This document shows, piece after piece, positions 1 through 8,097 of a stretch of 55,312 nt of DNA. The translations under genes were made by a program, and so were the position numbers. Below the pieces are notes generated by a model. That model worked only from the letters and a program-made list of their open reading frames with translations. It was not told where the DNA came from and made no database searches. Source of the stretch: Pseudomonadota bacterium (lineage in GTDB: Bacteria; Myxococcota_A; UBA796; GCA-2862545); assembly GCA_002862545.1 (NCBI GenBank), contig PKDJ01000091.1:1-55312 (forward strand). Direction: 5' to 3'. Position 1 is the stretch's first letter. Each line of letters opens with the position of its first letter.

Positions 1-754
<754 letters not shown>

Positions 755-767
755 GCGGGAGGGATCG

Positions 768-2012
768 ATGGCTGACGAGGTCTACGCCGGGAGTCCGGTC
801 GCGCGGCTGTCAGAGGCGCTCGACGGGGGGCTCGCCGCAGGGCAAGTCGGAGCCATCATCGCTCGGCCAGGCACGGGAAAGAGTGCCTTGGCCGTACATC
901 TCGCGCTCGGCTCTCTCCTCGCCGGTCACCGTGTCCTTCACGTGGTGATCGGCGAGTCTGTCGATCGTGCCCGCGAGCACTATGACTCGGTGTTCGCCGC
1001 CATCGGTCGCCGTCAGCGCAGCCGTGACTGGGCGGCTTCACAGCTTCAGGCGGAGCGGGGTCGGATGATCCTCTCCTATGCCGTCCTCGATGTCGTTCAG
1101 CTGCGCTTGGGCATCGACATGCTCCGAGGCGCTGCGGACTTCGAGCCGCAGCTCCTGGTCGTGGAGGGGCTCGACGCGTCGGTCGACGATGGCCAGCTCG
1201 CAGCGCTCGCAGCGCTCGCGGGAGAGCTGGAGTGTCCGGTGTGGGTCACGGTCTCCAGCGAGGGAGGTCTCTCCGAGGCGGCCTCGAGCCACTGCGCCCT
1301 GGGCCTGACGCTGGAGCCAGAGGGTCGCATCGTCAACCTGTCCCTCACCCATGGTGGAGGCAGCACCGAGCAGCTCACAGTGTCTCTGGACCCCAAGAGC
1401 ATGCTGGTGCTCGGTCTCGACCGCCAGCCGACGGACCCAGCAAGTGGCGCGAGCCGTCCGGAGGACTGCACCCTGTTCTCGGGTGGAGCCCGAGGCTCGG
1501 AGGAGACCTTCGGCTTGGCCGCAGAGCGCTGGGGTGTCTCGGAGGTCCACTTCACCTTCGCGGGTCACAAGCAGGCGCGCTCCACGGGAAGCAAGCTGCT
1601 CGACGAGAGGGAGCTGTCGGCCGGCGATGTGAGCTTGGTCTACGTCAGCAAGCGCCTGAACCGCACGTACAACACGGAGGGTGCCCTGATTCGCCGTGTG
1701 CTGCAGACCCTCTGGCACATGGTGAGCCGCAGCCAGCAGGTGTTCGTCGTCGGAGCGATCCAGGACGATGGCACCGTCACGGGGGGCACGGGCTGGTCCG
1801 TCGAGCTCGCGCGCATGTGGAACAAGGACCTCTGGGTCTTCGACCAGGAGCAGTCCGGCTGGTTTCAGTGGGACGGGACGACCTGGGAGCCGGGTGAGCC
1901 CATCATTCGGACCGTGCACTTCTGTGGCACGGGCACGCGGTACCTCACCGACGAGGGTCGGACGGCGATCGTGGACCTCTTTGAGCGCTCCTACGGCACG
2001 CCGCTGGACTGA
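768..2012 (+). CDS. P-loop (RecA/KaiC-like) ATPase fused to a C-terminal SLOG-like nucleotide-binding domain
   Basis: A 414-residue cytosolic protein starting at ATG behind GGGAGGG. Residues 25-40 hold a Walker A loop (ARPGTGKSAL) preceded by GLAAGQV, the pattern of RecA/KaiC/DnaB-type ATPases that often act on single chromosomal copies. A hydrophobic strand ending in acidic residues (LLVVEGLD, about 129-136) is a candidate Walker B. From about residue 235 the protein changes to a Rossmann-like part with FSGGARGSEETFG, TGGTGWSVE and HFCGTGTRYLTDEG, which resembles SLOG/DprA-like nucleotide-ligand-binding domains. No zinc or DNA-binding motif is visible. What it does is unknown; a nucleotide sensor coupled to an ATPase is possible. 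It could be cotranscribed with fusA. The ATPase half is well supported; the SLOG assignment is by motif only. Confidence 0.75.
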   Translation: MADEVYAGSPVARLSEALDGGLAAGQVGAIIARPGTGKSALAVHLALGSLLAGHRVLHVVIGESVDRAREHYDSVFAAIGRRQRSRDWAASQLQAERGRMILSYAVLDVVQLRLGIDMLRGAADFEPQLLVVEGLDASVDDGQLAALAALAGELECPVWVTVSSEGGLSEAASSHCALGLTLEPEGRIVNLSLTHGGGSTEQLTVSLDPKSMLVLGLDRQPTDPASGASRPEDCTLFSGGARGSEETFGLAAERWGVSEVHFTFAGHKQARSTGSKLLDERELSAGDVSLVYVSKRLNRTYNTEGALIRRVLQTLWHMVSRSQQVFVVGAIQDDGTVTGGTGWSVELARMWNKDLWVFDQEQSGWFQWDGTTWEPGEPIIRTVHFCGTGTRYLTDEGRTAIVDLFERSYGTPLD

Positions 2013-2096
2013 GCGCTCGGGCGATGTGTCGAGTCTGGTGCGAGTCGGACTCGCGGAGGGGCGGGACACCCGCTAGGCTGTTGAGGGAGGGTTGCG

Positions 2097-2456
2097 ATGG
2101 AGATGATCCTCATCGTTGGCTTCCTGCTGACCCTGGCGTCGGTCTTCTACGCCTTCCAGCAGGGTGACGAGCGCGCGTCGGATCCTCTACAGGAGGCACT
2201 CGATGCGGGCGCGTTGATCCTCGACGTGCGCTCGGTGTTCGAGTTCCATGCTGGCCACGTCACCGGCGCAGTGAACGTGCCGCTCGAAGAGCTCGAGGAC
2301 CGACTCGGAGAGCTGGGGTCGAGCGCGCGAACGATCGTGGTCTACTGCCGCAGCGGCGCACGCAGTCGGCAGGCTGCCCAGGTGCTTGAGCGTGCCGGAT
2401 TCGACGTGCTCGATGCGGGCACGATGGCCGCGCTGGGAAGCCGCAACGCGTCCTAG
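2097..2456 (+). CDS. Membrane-anchored single-domain rhodanese
   Basis: A 119-residue protein with an N-terminal membrane helix (ILIVGFLLTLASVFYAF) followed by one rhodanese domain. The domain has LDVRSVFEFHAGHVTGAVNVPL, typical of the CDC25/rhodanese fold, and the active-site loop YCRSGARSRQA with the catalytic cysteine that carries the persulfide sulfur in this family. The start codon is ATG behind GAGGGAGGG. It is short but complete (single-domain rhodaneses are about 100-120 residues). A topology with the enzyme domain in the periplasm or on the cytoplasmic face cannot be decided from the sequence. Likely role: sulfur transfer or thiol handling at the membrane. A persulfide-dioxygenase-like enzyme lies elsewhere in the window (46452-47153) but is not linked to it. 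Confidence 0.9.
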   Translation: MEMILIVGFLLTLASVFYAFQQGDERASDPLQEALDAGALILDVRSVFEFHAGHVTGAVNVPLEELEDRLGELGSSARTIVVYCRSGARSRQAAQVLERAGFDVLDAGTMAALGSRNAS

Positions 2457-2538
2457 CGCCTCGGGTGTCTCTCCCGTCGCTGCCCCGTTCGGCGCATGAC
2501 ATGGCCTAGCGGGCTGTCATGAAGCGTGCTCCAGAGTT

Positions 2539-2558
2539 ACAAGAGCCCCCTTGTTTTT
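2539..2558 (+). terminator. Weak hairpin plus T-run after the rhodanese gene
   Basis: ACAAG-AGCCCC-CTTGT forms a 5-bp stem with a 6-base loop and is followed by a short T-run. A second imperfect arm pair, GCGGTA and TACCGC (2572-2597), is followed by TTTTTT at 2601-2606. Either could act as a weak intrinsic terminator between the rhodanese gene and the next gene. Stems are short, so confidence is low. Confidence 0.3.
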
Positions 2559-2639
2559 GCGTAGTCACATGGCGGTAAGGCTCCGTCATGGTACCGCGAG
2601 TTTTTTCCGGAACGCTTGCCGGGTTGTTGGAGCTGTTGG

Positions 2640-3188
2640 ATGACTGAGCCCTCCGCGCAGGCACGCGCTCTCGAGGCACTGGCGTTGAGTTCTCAGACTC
2701 CGGCGAGTCTTGCACGGCACCTTCGCTGCACACCCCAGAGCGCGCGGCTCGTGCTCGAAGATCTCTGTCGGGCAGGAGACGCGGTCGATGCCGGCGGTGT
2801 CTTCCTGCGCATGAGTGCCATCTCACTCTCCCCGCAGGCACTCCCAGAGGGCTTTGGCTTCGACGACGACGACGCGCCAGTCACCGAGATGCTCTGGCAG
2901 CGGGCGCATGAGCTCGAGGAAGACGAAGACATCGACGACATGCCGACTGAGGTGCTTCGCGTTCCCTCGGAGGCCTTTGCCGGCTACGAGGAAGACGTCG
3001 ACGATCCCGTCTCCACCTTTGCGGGTGACGAGGAGAGGTCGCATGCGCCCTCTACGCGTGGCGACGGACAGCGCGTGCACGAAGCGGTCGTGTCGACGAG
3101 GCTGCTCTTGGTCGCGGGACTCACGATAGCTGCTGCGCTTGGCGCAGCGCTGCTGGTGGCCTTGGTGCTGACCGGTCCCTGGATGTAG
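2640..3188 (+). CDS. Tail-anchored membrane protein with N-terminal winged-helix-like domain and acidic linker
   Basis: The ATG at 2640 has GGAG seven bases upstream and is preferred over the TTG at 2616. The 182-residue product begins with a helix-turn-helix/winged-helix-like segment (about residues 3-50: ALSSQTPASLARHLRCT, then ARLVLEDLCRAGDAVDAGG), a pattern seen in MarR/SelB-type wHTH domains. It is followed by a very acidic stretch (FDDDDAPV, EEDEDIDD) and ends in a single transmembrane helix (LLLVAGLTIAAALGAALLVALVL) with almost no tail. I do not recognise a named family. A DNA- or protein-binding cytosolic domain tethered to the membrane is the simplest reading. No partner gene is obvious: the next gene converges from the other strand. 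Confidence 0.6.
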   Translation: MTEPSAQARALEALALSSQTPASLARHLRCTPQSARLVLEDLCRAGDAVDAGGVFLRMSAISLSPQALPEGFGFDDDDAPVTEMLWQRAHELEEDEDIDDMPTEVLRVPSEAFAGYEEDVDDPVSTFAGDEERSHAPSTRGDGQRVHEAVVSTRLLLVAGLTIAAALGAALLVALVLTGPWM

Positions 3189-3199
3189 ACCAGCGCTCG

Positions 3200-4168
3200 T
3201 CAGTACACGTTGTACTTGCGGCGGTTGGCCTCGTGCTCGTCCGCGTTGCGAGCCGGGTGCAGGTTCTGCTCGGCATCGTGCAGGTAGTACCAGAACTCGG
3301 AAGGTACGGGGGAGATCGCCGCCTCGAGAGATTCTGTGCTGGGGTTGCCGATCGCCGTTGGCGGCAGTCCCTTGTGGATGCGAGTGTTGTACTCGTCCCC
3401 GGGGTCTCGCAGCTTCTTCAGGAAGGCCTTGCGGTCGTTCCAGTCGTCGAGCGTGTAGCGGCTCGTGGCATCGACGCCGAGCTGCCAGCCGTTGTCGATT
3501 CGCTTCCAGAGGATGCCAGCGACGAGTGGCCGCTCGGCGGGCTTGGGCTCCTCCCGCTCCAGCATGGAGCCCATGACCACCACGTCGTGCAGAGACCGCT
3601 CACCGAAGCCTTGCTCGTGCTTGCCGAGGAAGCGCTCCTGGAAGGTTCCGAGCTGGCGCTCGATGAAGGCCTTGGCCGTGAAGCGGCCGGGCGAGACCAT
3701 GTAGGTCTCGGGGTACAGGTAGCCCTCGAGCGTGGGGCTCTCGATGGTGAACGGTGCGTCCACCTTCTTCGAGCGAGCGAGCGTGGCGTACTCCCCCGCC
3801 TGGATCAAGCCCGCAGCAGTGAGCGCGGCGTCGATCTCGCGAATCCGCCACCCCTCGACCACGGTGAAGGCCACGTCGTCTGCGAGTGGAGCGCCGCACA
3901 GAGCATCGATGAGCTCATTCAGCGACAGCTGACGACTGACCTCGAATGAGCCGGCCTTGAGGCACGATGCGTCTCGCTGACGAAGGAAGAGCTTCCACTG
4001 GAGGTCGGGCGGGAGCAGGCCCGAGGGAAGCAGGCCCGCCTCCTGCAGAGCGGGTGCGAGGCCACTGGCCGTCGAACCCTTGGGCACCTCGAACACGAAG
4101 CTCTCGGTGTCGTCTGCGGCGATGGGGGCGTCTGGGTCGAGACAGGCGATGAGCAGGAGCAGCAGCAA
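3200..4168 (-). CDS. mltG: Endolytic murein transglycosylase MltG (YceG-like), apparent lipoprotein form
   Basis: MltG cleaves nascent glycan strands at the inner membrane and is thought to set glycan chain length. The 322-residue product has the LysM-like N-terminal part (FEVPKGSTASGLAPALQEAGLL), the catalytic YceG region with the glutamate in VVMGSMLEREE (E204, aligned to E. coli E218), and the signature GLPPTAIGNPS near the end. The start is TTG at 4168 with GGAGAG upstream; the only nearby ATG (4193) is out of frame. The N-terminus LLLLLIACLD reads as a very short lipoprotein signal with cysteine 9, whereas MltG normally has an N-terminal transmembrane helix. It follows the gene at 4214-4867 by 45 bases and is probably cotranscribed with it. 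Confidence 0.93.
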   Translation of the reverse strand: MLLLLLIACLDPDAPIAADDTESFVFEVPKGSTASGLAPALQEAGLLPSGLLPPDLQWKLFLRQRDASCLKAGSFEVSRQLSLNELIDALCGAPLADDVAFTVVEGWRIREIDAALTAAGLIQAGEYATLARSKKVDAPFTIESPTLEGYLYPETYMVSPGRFTAKAFIERQLGTFQERFLGKHEQGFGERSLHDVVVMGSMLEREEPKPAERPLVAGILWKRIDNGWQLGVDATSRYTLDDWNDRKAFLKKLRDPGDEYNTRIHKGLPPTAIGNPSTESLEAAISPVPSEFWYYLHDAEQNLHPARNADEHEANRRKYNVY

Positions 4169-4213
4169 GGTTCTCTCCGCGGGTGCTCCTCATAGCGCGG
4201 TGAACCCGTGAAC

Positions 4214-4867
4214 TCACCGTGAGGCAGGCTCTGGGAGAGTGGCCAAGATCGCGTCCACATGATCTCGGCGAGGATCCCGGCTCGTCATGTGAGCGATCGC
4301 GTCCTGCAGGTCTTCCCGTGCCTTGTCGGCCTGCTTGCTGGCCTTGCGTCGGAGTGCCGTGCCATAGACCTTCGCCTGCTTGGGCTCGAGGTAGCTGGGA
4401 GTAGGCATCTCGGAGAGCCAGTCCGTCATCTCCGCCCGGGCTTCCGCTCTTCGAATGCGGCCGTTCACTGCCCAGTCGTCGTCGGCCTCGGCGATGAAGG
4501 CCTCGTAGGCGAGGAGCAGCTCGTCGAGGGCCTTCACCTTCGCTTCGAGTCGCTGCCGGAGAAAGGCGTCCTCCTCGTCCCGGTCATCGGTCGGCGGCTC
4601 GCCGTACCCGATGTCTCGGAACGACTCCAGTGCTGCGTCGAGCTCTCTGAACGTCGACCCGTTCGAGGGTGCGGCTGCGGCCTGCTTCTGACGTGGCTGG
4701 AGGCGCTCGGCCCGCCTGCTCGCGTCGGCTTGGGTGACGGCTCGCTCTGTCGATGGCCGATTCGAGGACAGCGGTTCCGCAGCGGGAGTGAGTCCTGACT
4801 CAAGCACGAGGTAGGCCACGGCGAATGCTGCGAACAGTGCAGTGACGAAGAGTGTGGCTCGTCGCAT
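4214..4867 (-). CDS. Membrane-anchored hypothetical protein with charged helical periplasmic part
   Basis: A 217-residue protein with an N-terminal signal anchor (LFVTALFAAFAVAYLVLESG), a proline/alanine-rich linker and then a long charged helical region (about residues 75-205) rich in Glu, Arg, Lys and Ala that should form helices or a coiled coil. No catalytic motif is visible and I do not recognise the family. It lies 45 bases upstream of mltG on the same strand, so a role beside the glycan-processing enzyme at the inner membrane is possible but is inference. It starts 81 bases from the divergent dapD gene, so the promoters for both must lie in that short gap. Confidence 0.65.
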   Translation of the reverse strand: MRRATLFVTALFAAFAVAYLVLESGLTPAAEPLSSNRPSTERAVTQADASRRAERLQPRQKQAAAAPSNGSTFRELDAALESFRDIGYGEPPTDDRDEEDAFLRQRLEAKVKALDELLLAYEAFIAEADDDWAVNGRIRRAEARAEMTDWLSEMPTPSYLEPKQAKVYGTALRRKASKQADKAREDLQDAIAHMTSRDPRRDHVDAILATLPEPASR

Positions 4868-4948
4868 GGCTCCCTCCCCCAGGATGTGTACCCGTTCGAC
4901 AGGCGCACCTCGAAACGGTTCCCGTTAAGCGCGCCGCGTGGAGGTCTC

Positions 4949-5749
4949 GTGGACGAACTCGAGGCGCGCATCGACGCGAGCTGGAACAGCGGTCAGGTCG
5001 ACACCGAGGCAGTCGAGGCGGCACTCGCGGCGCTCGATCGGGGAGCGCTTCGAGTTGCCGAGAAGATCGACGGAGAGTGGGTCGTGCACGCCTGGCTCAA
5101 GCGGGCCGTGTTGCTGTACTTCCGCATCTCGGGAATGGTGGAGGACGGCTGGGGTGCCTATCGATGGCACGACAAGATCCCGCTTAAGGCTGATTTAAAA
5201 GAGCAGAATATCCGAGTGGTCCCACCCGGTACCGTTCGGTATGGCGCCTACCTCGAGCCGGGCTGCGTGGTGATGCCGGGCTACGTCAACATCGGTGCTT
5301 GGGTCGGCTCGGGGTCGATGATCGACACGTGGGCGACCGTCGGTTCGTGCGCGCAGATCGGTCGCCACGTGCACCTGTCGGGTGGCGTCGGCATCGGTGG
5401 TGTGCTCGAGCCGCCAGGAGCCACACCGGTGGTGATCGAAGACGGGGCCTTCATCGGGTCTAGATGTATCGTTGTCGAAGGAGTTCGTGTGGAGGAGGAA
5501 GCAGTCTTGGGGGCAGGTGTCGTCCTCACGGCCTCCACGCCGATCATCGACGTGACCGGCTCGGAAGAGGTGGTGCATCGTGGGGTCGTGCCCGCGCGAA
5601 GCGTGGTCGTGCCTGGCGTTCGTCCGAAGCGCTTTCCCGCCGGCGAGTATCACCTGCCCTGCGCCTTGATCATCGGCCGCCGCTCTGAAAAGACCGACCG
5701 CAAGACATCGCTGAATGCGGTCCTGCGTGAGTTCGCCGTCGCCGTCTGA
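4949..5749 (+). CDS. dapD: 2,3,4,5-tetrahydropyridine-2,6-dicarboxylate N-succinyltransferase (DapD)
   Basis: DapD uses succinyl-CoA to succinylate tetrahydrodipicolinate in the succinylase branch of lysine and meso-diaminopimelate synthesis. The protein shows the N-terminal helical part (GALRVAEKIDGEWVVHAWLK and AVLLYFRISGM) and a left-handed beta-helix of hexapeptide repeats (GAYLEPGCVVMPGYVNIGAWVG, IEDGAFIGSRCIVVEGV). The ORF track starts at a GTG at 4886, but the family N-terminus aligns at VDELEARIDASW, so I choose GTG 4949, which has GGAGG four bases upstream. This gives 266 residues, close to the usual 270-275. The gene product feeds peptidoglycan precursor synthesis, consistent with mltG nearby and alr at 39719. 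Its end overlaps the start of the rhomboid gene by 35 bases. Confidence 0.95.
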   Translation: MDELEARIDASWNSGQVDTEAVEAALAALDRGALRVAEKIDGEWVVHAWLKRAVLLYFRISGMVEDGWGAYRWHDKIPLKADLKEQNIRVVPPGTVRYGAYLEPGCVVMPGYVNIGAWVGSGSMIDTWATVGSCAQIGRHVHLSGGVGIGGVLEPPGATPVVIEDGAFIGSRCIVVEGVRVEEEAVLGAGVVLTASTPIIDVTGSEEVVHRGVVPARSVVVPGVRPKRFPAGEYHLPCALIIGRRSEKTDRKTSLNAVLREFAVAV

Positions 5750-6494
5750 GCTGCCGCCGCCGGGCTCGCTGCGTGACGCGGGGACGCCGCTTCACCTCGA
5801 CGAGCAGTCTCCGCTGCCAGCCTCTTGGGCGCTGGCGGGGGTGCTGGCGGCCGTGCATGTCGTGTCCGCCGTCGGCTGGTCGGTGGTGCGCCCTCGTCCG
5901 CTCTGGGTTGCGCTGCTGTTCGACCGGCCCCGTGCCATGCGGGCTGGAGTAGGCGGTCAGGTCGATCGACTGCTCGAGGATGGTGAGTGGTGGCGGCTAG
6001 CAACGAGCTGTCTGCTTCATGCAGACATCGTCCACCTGACGCTCAACGCAGTCAGCCTGGTCGCGCTCGGGCGACTGCTCGAGCCGCTAGTCGGCGGGTG
6101 GCGACTGCTGGCCTGGTTCGTGCTCGGTGGGCTCGGGGGCAGCCTCACGTCCTGGGCTGCAGGCTTTCGGTACAGCGATGGCGCCTCGGGAGGAGCGTTC
6201 GCGCTGCTCGGTGCCATCGCGGTGATTGGCTGGATGGAGCGCAGCCACACCCTGAAGGAGGATCGGCAGCTCTTCGGTCCAGTGCTGTGGGTGTTCCTGG
6301 CTGGCAACGTGGTGCTGTCCTTTCTCCTGCCGTTCATCGATGTCGCCGGTCACCTCGGTGGGCTGGCAGTGGGGCTGATGCTCGGTCTGTGGCCGGGTCG
6401 TCGGCCGGGACCACCAGCATGGGTCGACGGGGTGCTCGTGGTGGCATTTCTTGCAGTCTGTGCGGGTGGATGGGGACTGCTGCTGTCGTCCTGA
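5715..6494 (+). CDS. Rhomboid-family intramembrane serine protease
   Basis: A 259-residue multi-spanning membrane protein. The catalytic serine sits in GASGGAFALLG and the partner histidine in DVAGHLGGLAVGLMLG, the Ser-His dyad of rhomboid proteases; the HxxxN-type oxyanion segment is LLHADIVHLTLNAVSLV. About six or seven hydrophobic helices are visible. The first ATG (5715) overlaps the end of dapD by 35 bases; a GTG at 5727 would also work, and the first 40 residues (rich in Pro and Ser) are a poorly conserved cytosolic tail. Overlap implies translational coupling with dapD. The substrate is unknown. A second rhomboid gene lies at 26746-27345 and has a different N-terminal region. Confidence 0.9.
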   Translation: MRSCVSSPSPSELPPPGSLRDAGTPLHLDEQSPLPASWALAGVLAAVHVVSAVGWSVVRPRPLWVALLFDRPRAMRAGVGGQVDRLLEDGEWWRLATSCLLHADIVHLTLNAVSLVALGRLLEPLVGGWRLLAWFVLGGLGGSLTSWAAGFRYSDGASGGAFALLGAIAVIGWMERSHTLKEDRQLFGPVLWVFLAGNVVLSFLLPFIDVAGHLGGLAVGLMLGLWPGRRPGPPAWVDGVLVVAFLAVCAGGWGLLLSS

Positions 6495-6544
6495 ACGGTC
6501 GGAGCGCGCCGACATGGTTAGGCGGCTCCTCTGGAGGAATAGAC

Positions 6545-7063
6545 ATGCGTGCTCTGCTGACCGCGGCCCTCATCGGCCTGATTGCTTGTGGTGGAAGTGA
6601 GGAGCCAGCTCCCGAGGCTGCTCCTGCTGCCGAGAAGGAGGCTCCTGCCCCCGAGCAAGCGAAGTCCAAGAAGGGCAAGTCCAAGAAGGGTAAGTCCAAG
6701 AGCAAGACCTCCGAGCTGGCGGTGCCCGAGGGCGCGAAGGTGTTCTTCGTCGAGCCGGCGACAGGTGCGGAGGTCACCTCACCGGTGAAGGTGAAGTTCG
6801 GAATCGAGGGCATGCAGGTGAAGCCCGCAGGCAAGCTCGAGGCCGGCACGGGCCATCACCACATCGTGATCGGCCCGGCTGGCATCGAGGCGGGCAAGGC
6901 CGTCCCGAAGAACGAGACCCACATTCACTACGGCGGCGGGCAGACCGAGGCCGAGCTCGAGCTCGAGCCTGGTACGTACTCGCTCACCATGCAGTTCGCG
7001 GACGGCAACCACATCTCCTACGGCCCGAAGATGGCCGCGACAGTCGAGATCGTCGTCAAGTAG
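6545..7063 (+). CDS. DUF4399-domain lipoprotein with lysine-rich linker
   Basis: The ORF track opens far upstream, but the real start is ATG 6545, behind GGAGG and at a lipoprotein signal peptide (ALLTAALIGLIACGG, lipid cysteine about 15). After it comes a low-complexity linker with a repeated SKKGK unit and many Ala, Pro and Glu, then a DUF4399 domain: FFVEPATGAEVTSPVKVKFG, EAGTGHHHIVIG, HIHYGGGQTEAELEL and SLTMQFADGNHISYGP. The GHHHIVIG and HIHYG segments are histidine-rich and typical of this family, whose biochemical role is not established; metal binding is a reasonable guess. It ends eight bases into the convergent pseudouridine synthase gene. Anchored in the inner or outer membrane, facing the periplasm. 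Confidence 0.88.
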   Translation: MRALLTAALIGLIACGGSEEPAPEAAPAAEKEAPAPEQAKSKKGKSKKGKSKSKTSELAVPEGAKVFFVEPATGAEVTSPVKVKFGIEGMQVKPAGKLEAGTGHHHIVIGPAGIEAGKAVPKNETHIHYGGGQTEAELELEPGTYSLTMQFADGNHISYGPKMAATVEIVVK

Positions 7064-8021
7064 AGGTGTCGTGGGGCAGGCAGCTCGGTGCCGCCCACCA
7101 GCGCCTCATGTCGGCCGCGAGGGGAGCTTCGATACTCACGTCGTGGCCATCCGGGTGGGGGAAGGTCACTCGGCGTGCATGGAGCGCCTGCCGCGGCGCT
7201 CCCGCTGCCTCCACCACCACGGCGTCGGGGCCATGGTCGAGTGTTCGCAGGAACACCTCAGGTGGCACGCCGTACATGCGATCACCGAGGAGTGGGAAGC
7301 CTGCGTGAGCGAGGTGGACGCGAATCTGGTGCGTACGCCCGGTGTGTAGGATGCAGCGCACATGCGTCAGGCCGTCCCGCCGGTCGAGCACGTGGACCTC
7401 GGTGTGGGCTGGCAGACCATCGCTCCGCACCGCCATCTGGATGCGGATTGGGCCGTCTGCTGGCCCAATCGGACCGGTCAGGTCGCACCGGGACCAGGGG
7501 ATAGTGCCCTTGCAGATCGCCTCGTACTCCTTGTGCAGCTGACCGGCCTTGATGGCTGCCTTGAGGAAGCGGTTGGCGTCGGGATCGCGGGTGAGGAGGA
7601 TGGCGCCAGAGGTGTCACGGTCCAGGCGATGGGCGAGGTCGACGTGCTCCGTGGGCCACTTGTCGCGGGCGAGTCCGACCACGGACCAGGCGAAGCGCGT
7701 GCCCGTCGGATGTGCCAGCAGCCCGGCCGGCTTGTCGACAACCACCACCCTTGGGTCGGTGTGCAGTACAGGCGGGTGGGGCGGTGGAGGTCCGTCAGGA
7801 GCGATCCCCGGAAGGTAGATCTTGAGGATGTCACCAGCCCGGACTCTCACGGATGCTCGCAGTGGGCGGTCCTGCCCGTCGCACACGAGCTTCTCGCGGA
7901 TTCCTCTCGCGAACCAGCTGCGCGAACGATCACGGAAGCGTCGAGCCAGGAACTGATCGAGGCGCATGCCGTCGGCGGCCTCGGGCACGGGGAGCTCGCG
8001 GTGGTACCTTTCGGGCATCAT
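7056..8021 (-). CDS. RluA-family RNA pseudouridine synthase with S4 domain
   Basis: The enzyme isomerises specific uridines of rRNA or tRNA to pseudouridine. The 321-residue product has an N-terminal S4-like RNA-binding region (MRLDQFLARRFRDRS to AGDILKIYLPG, about residues 19-70) and the RluA catalytic motif AHRLDRDTSGAILLTRD with the nucleophilic aspartate in HRLDRDTSG. Further conserved segments are VVVDKPAGLLAHPTG and TGRTHQIRVHLAHAGFPLLGDRMYG. The exact target (RluC-, RluD- or TruC-like) cannot be decided from sequence alone. Two or three start codons are possible (MMPERYH). It is transcribed toward, and overlaps by 8 bases, the DUF4399 lipoprotein gene, and diverges from the lipoprotein gene at 8098. 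Confidence 0.93.
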   Translation of the reverse strand: MMPERYHRELPVPEAADGMRLDQFLARRFRDRSRSWFARGIREKLVCDGQDRPLRASVRVRAGDILKIYLPGIAPDGPPPPHPPVLHTDPRVVVVDKPAGLLAHPTGTRFAWSVVGLARDKWPTEHVDLAHRLDRDTSGAILLTRDPDANRFLKAAIKAGQLHKEYEAICKGTIPWSRCDLTGPIGPADGPIRIQMAVRSDGLPAHTEVHVLDRRDGLTHVRCILHTGRTHQIRVHLAHAGFPLLGDRMYGVPPEVFLRTLDHGPDAVVVEAAGAPRQALHARRVTFPHPDGHDVSIEAPLAADMRRWWAAPSCLPHDTST

Positions 8022-8097
8022 GGCCGTCTATCCCCGACCGACCTCGGTTGCGATTCTTCACCCGGCGTGTCACGGAGCGATCGAGGGTGAGAGGCCG

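Noticed and set aside
768-2012. Defence system call based on the SLOG-like domain
   Set aside because: No effector, nuclease or cyclase gene is adjacent; neighbours are fusA and a rhodanese, so only the fusion is reported.
1038-2069. Antisense 343-residue ORF over the ATPase gene
   Set aside because: High-GC shadow; no recognisable protein, and the opposite strand encodes a clear P-loop protein.
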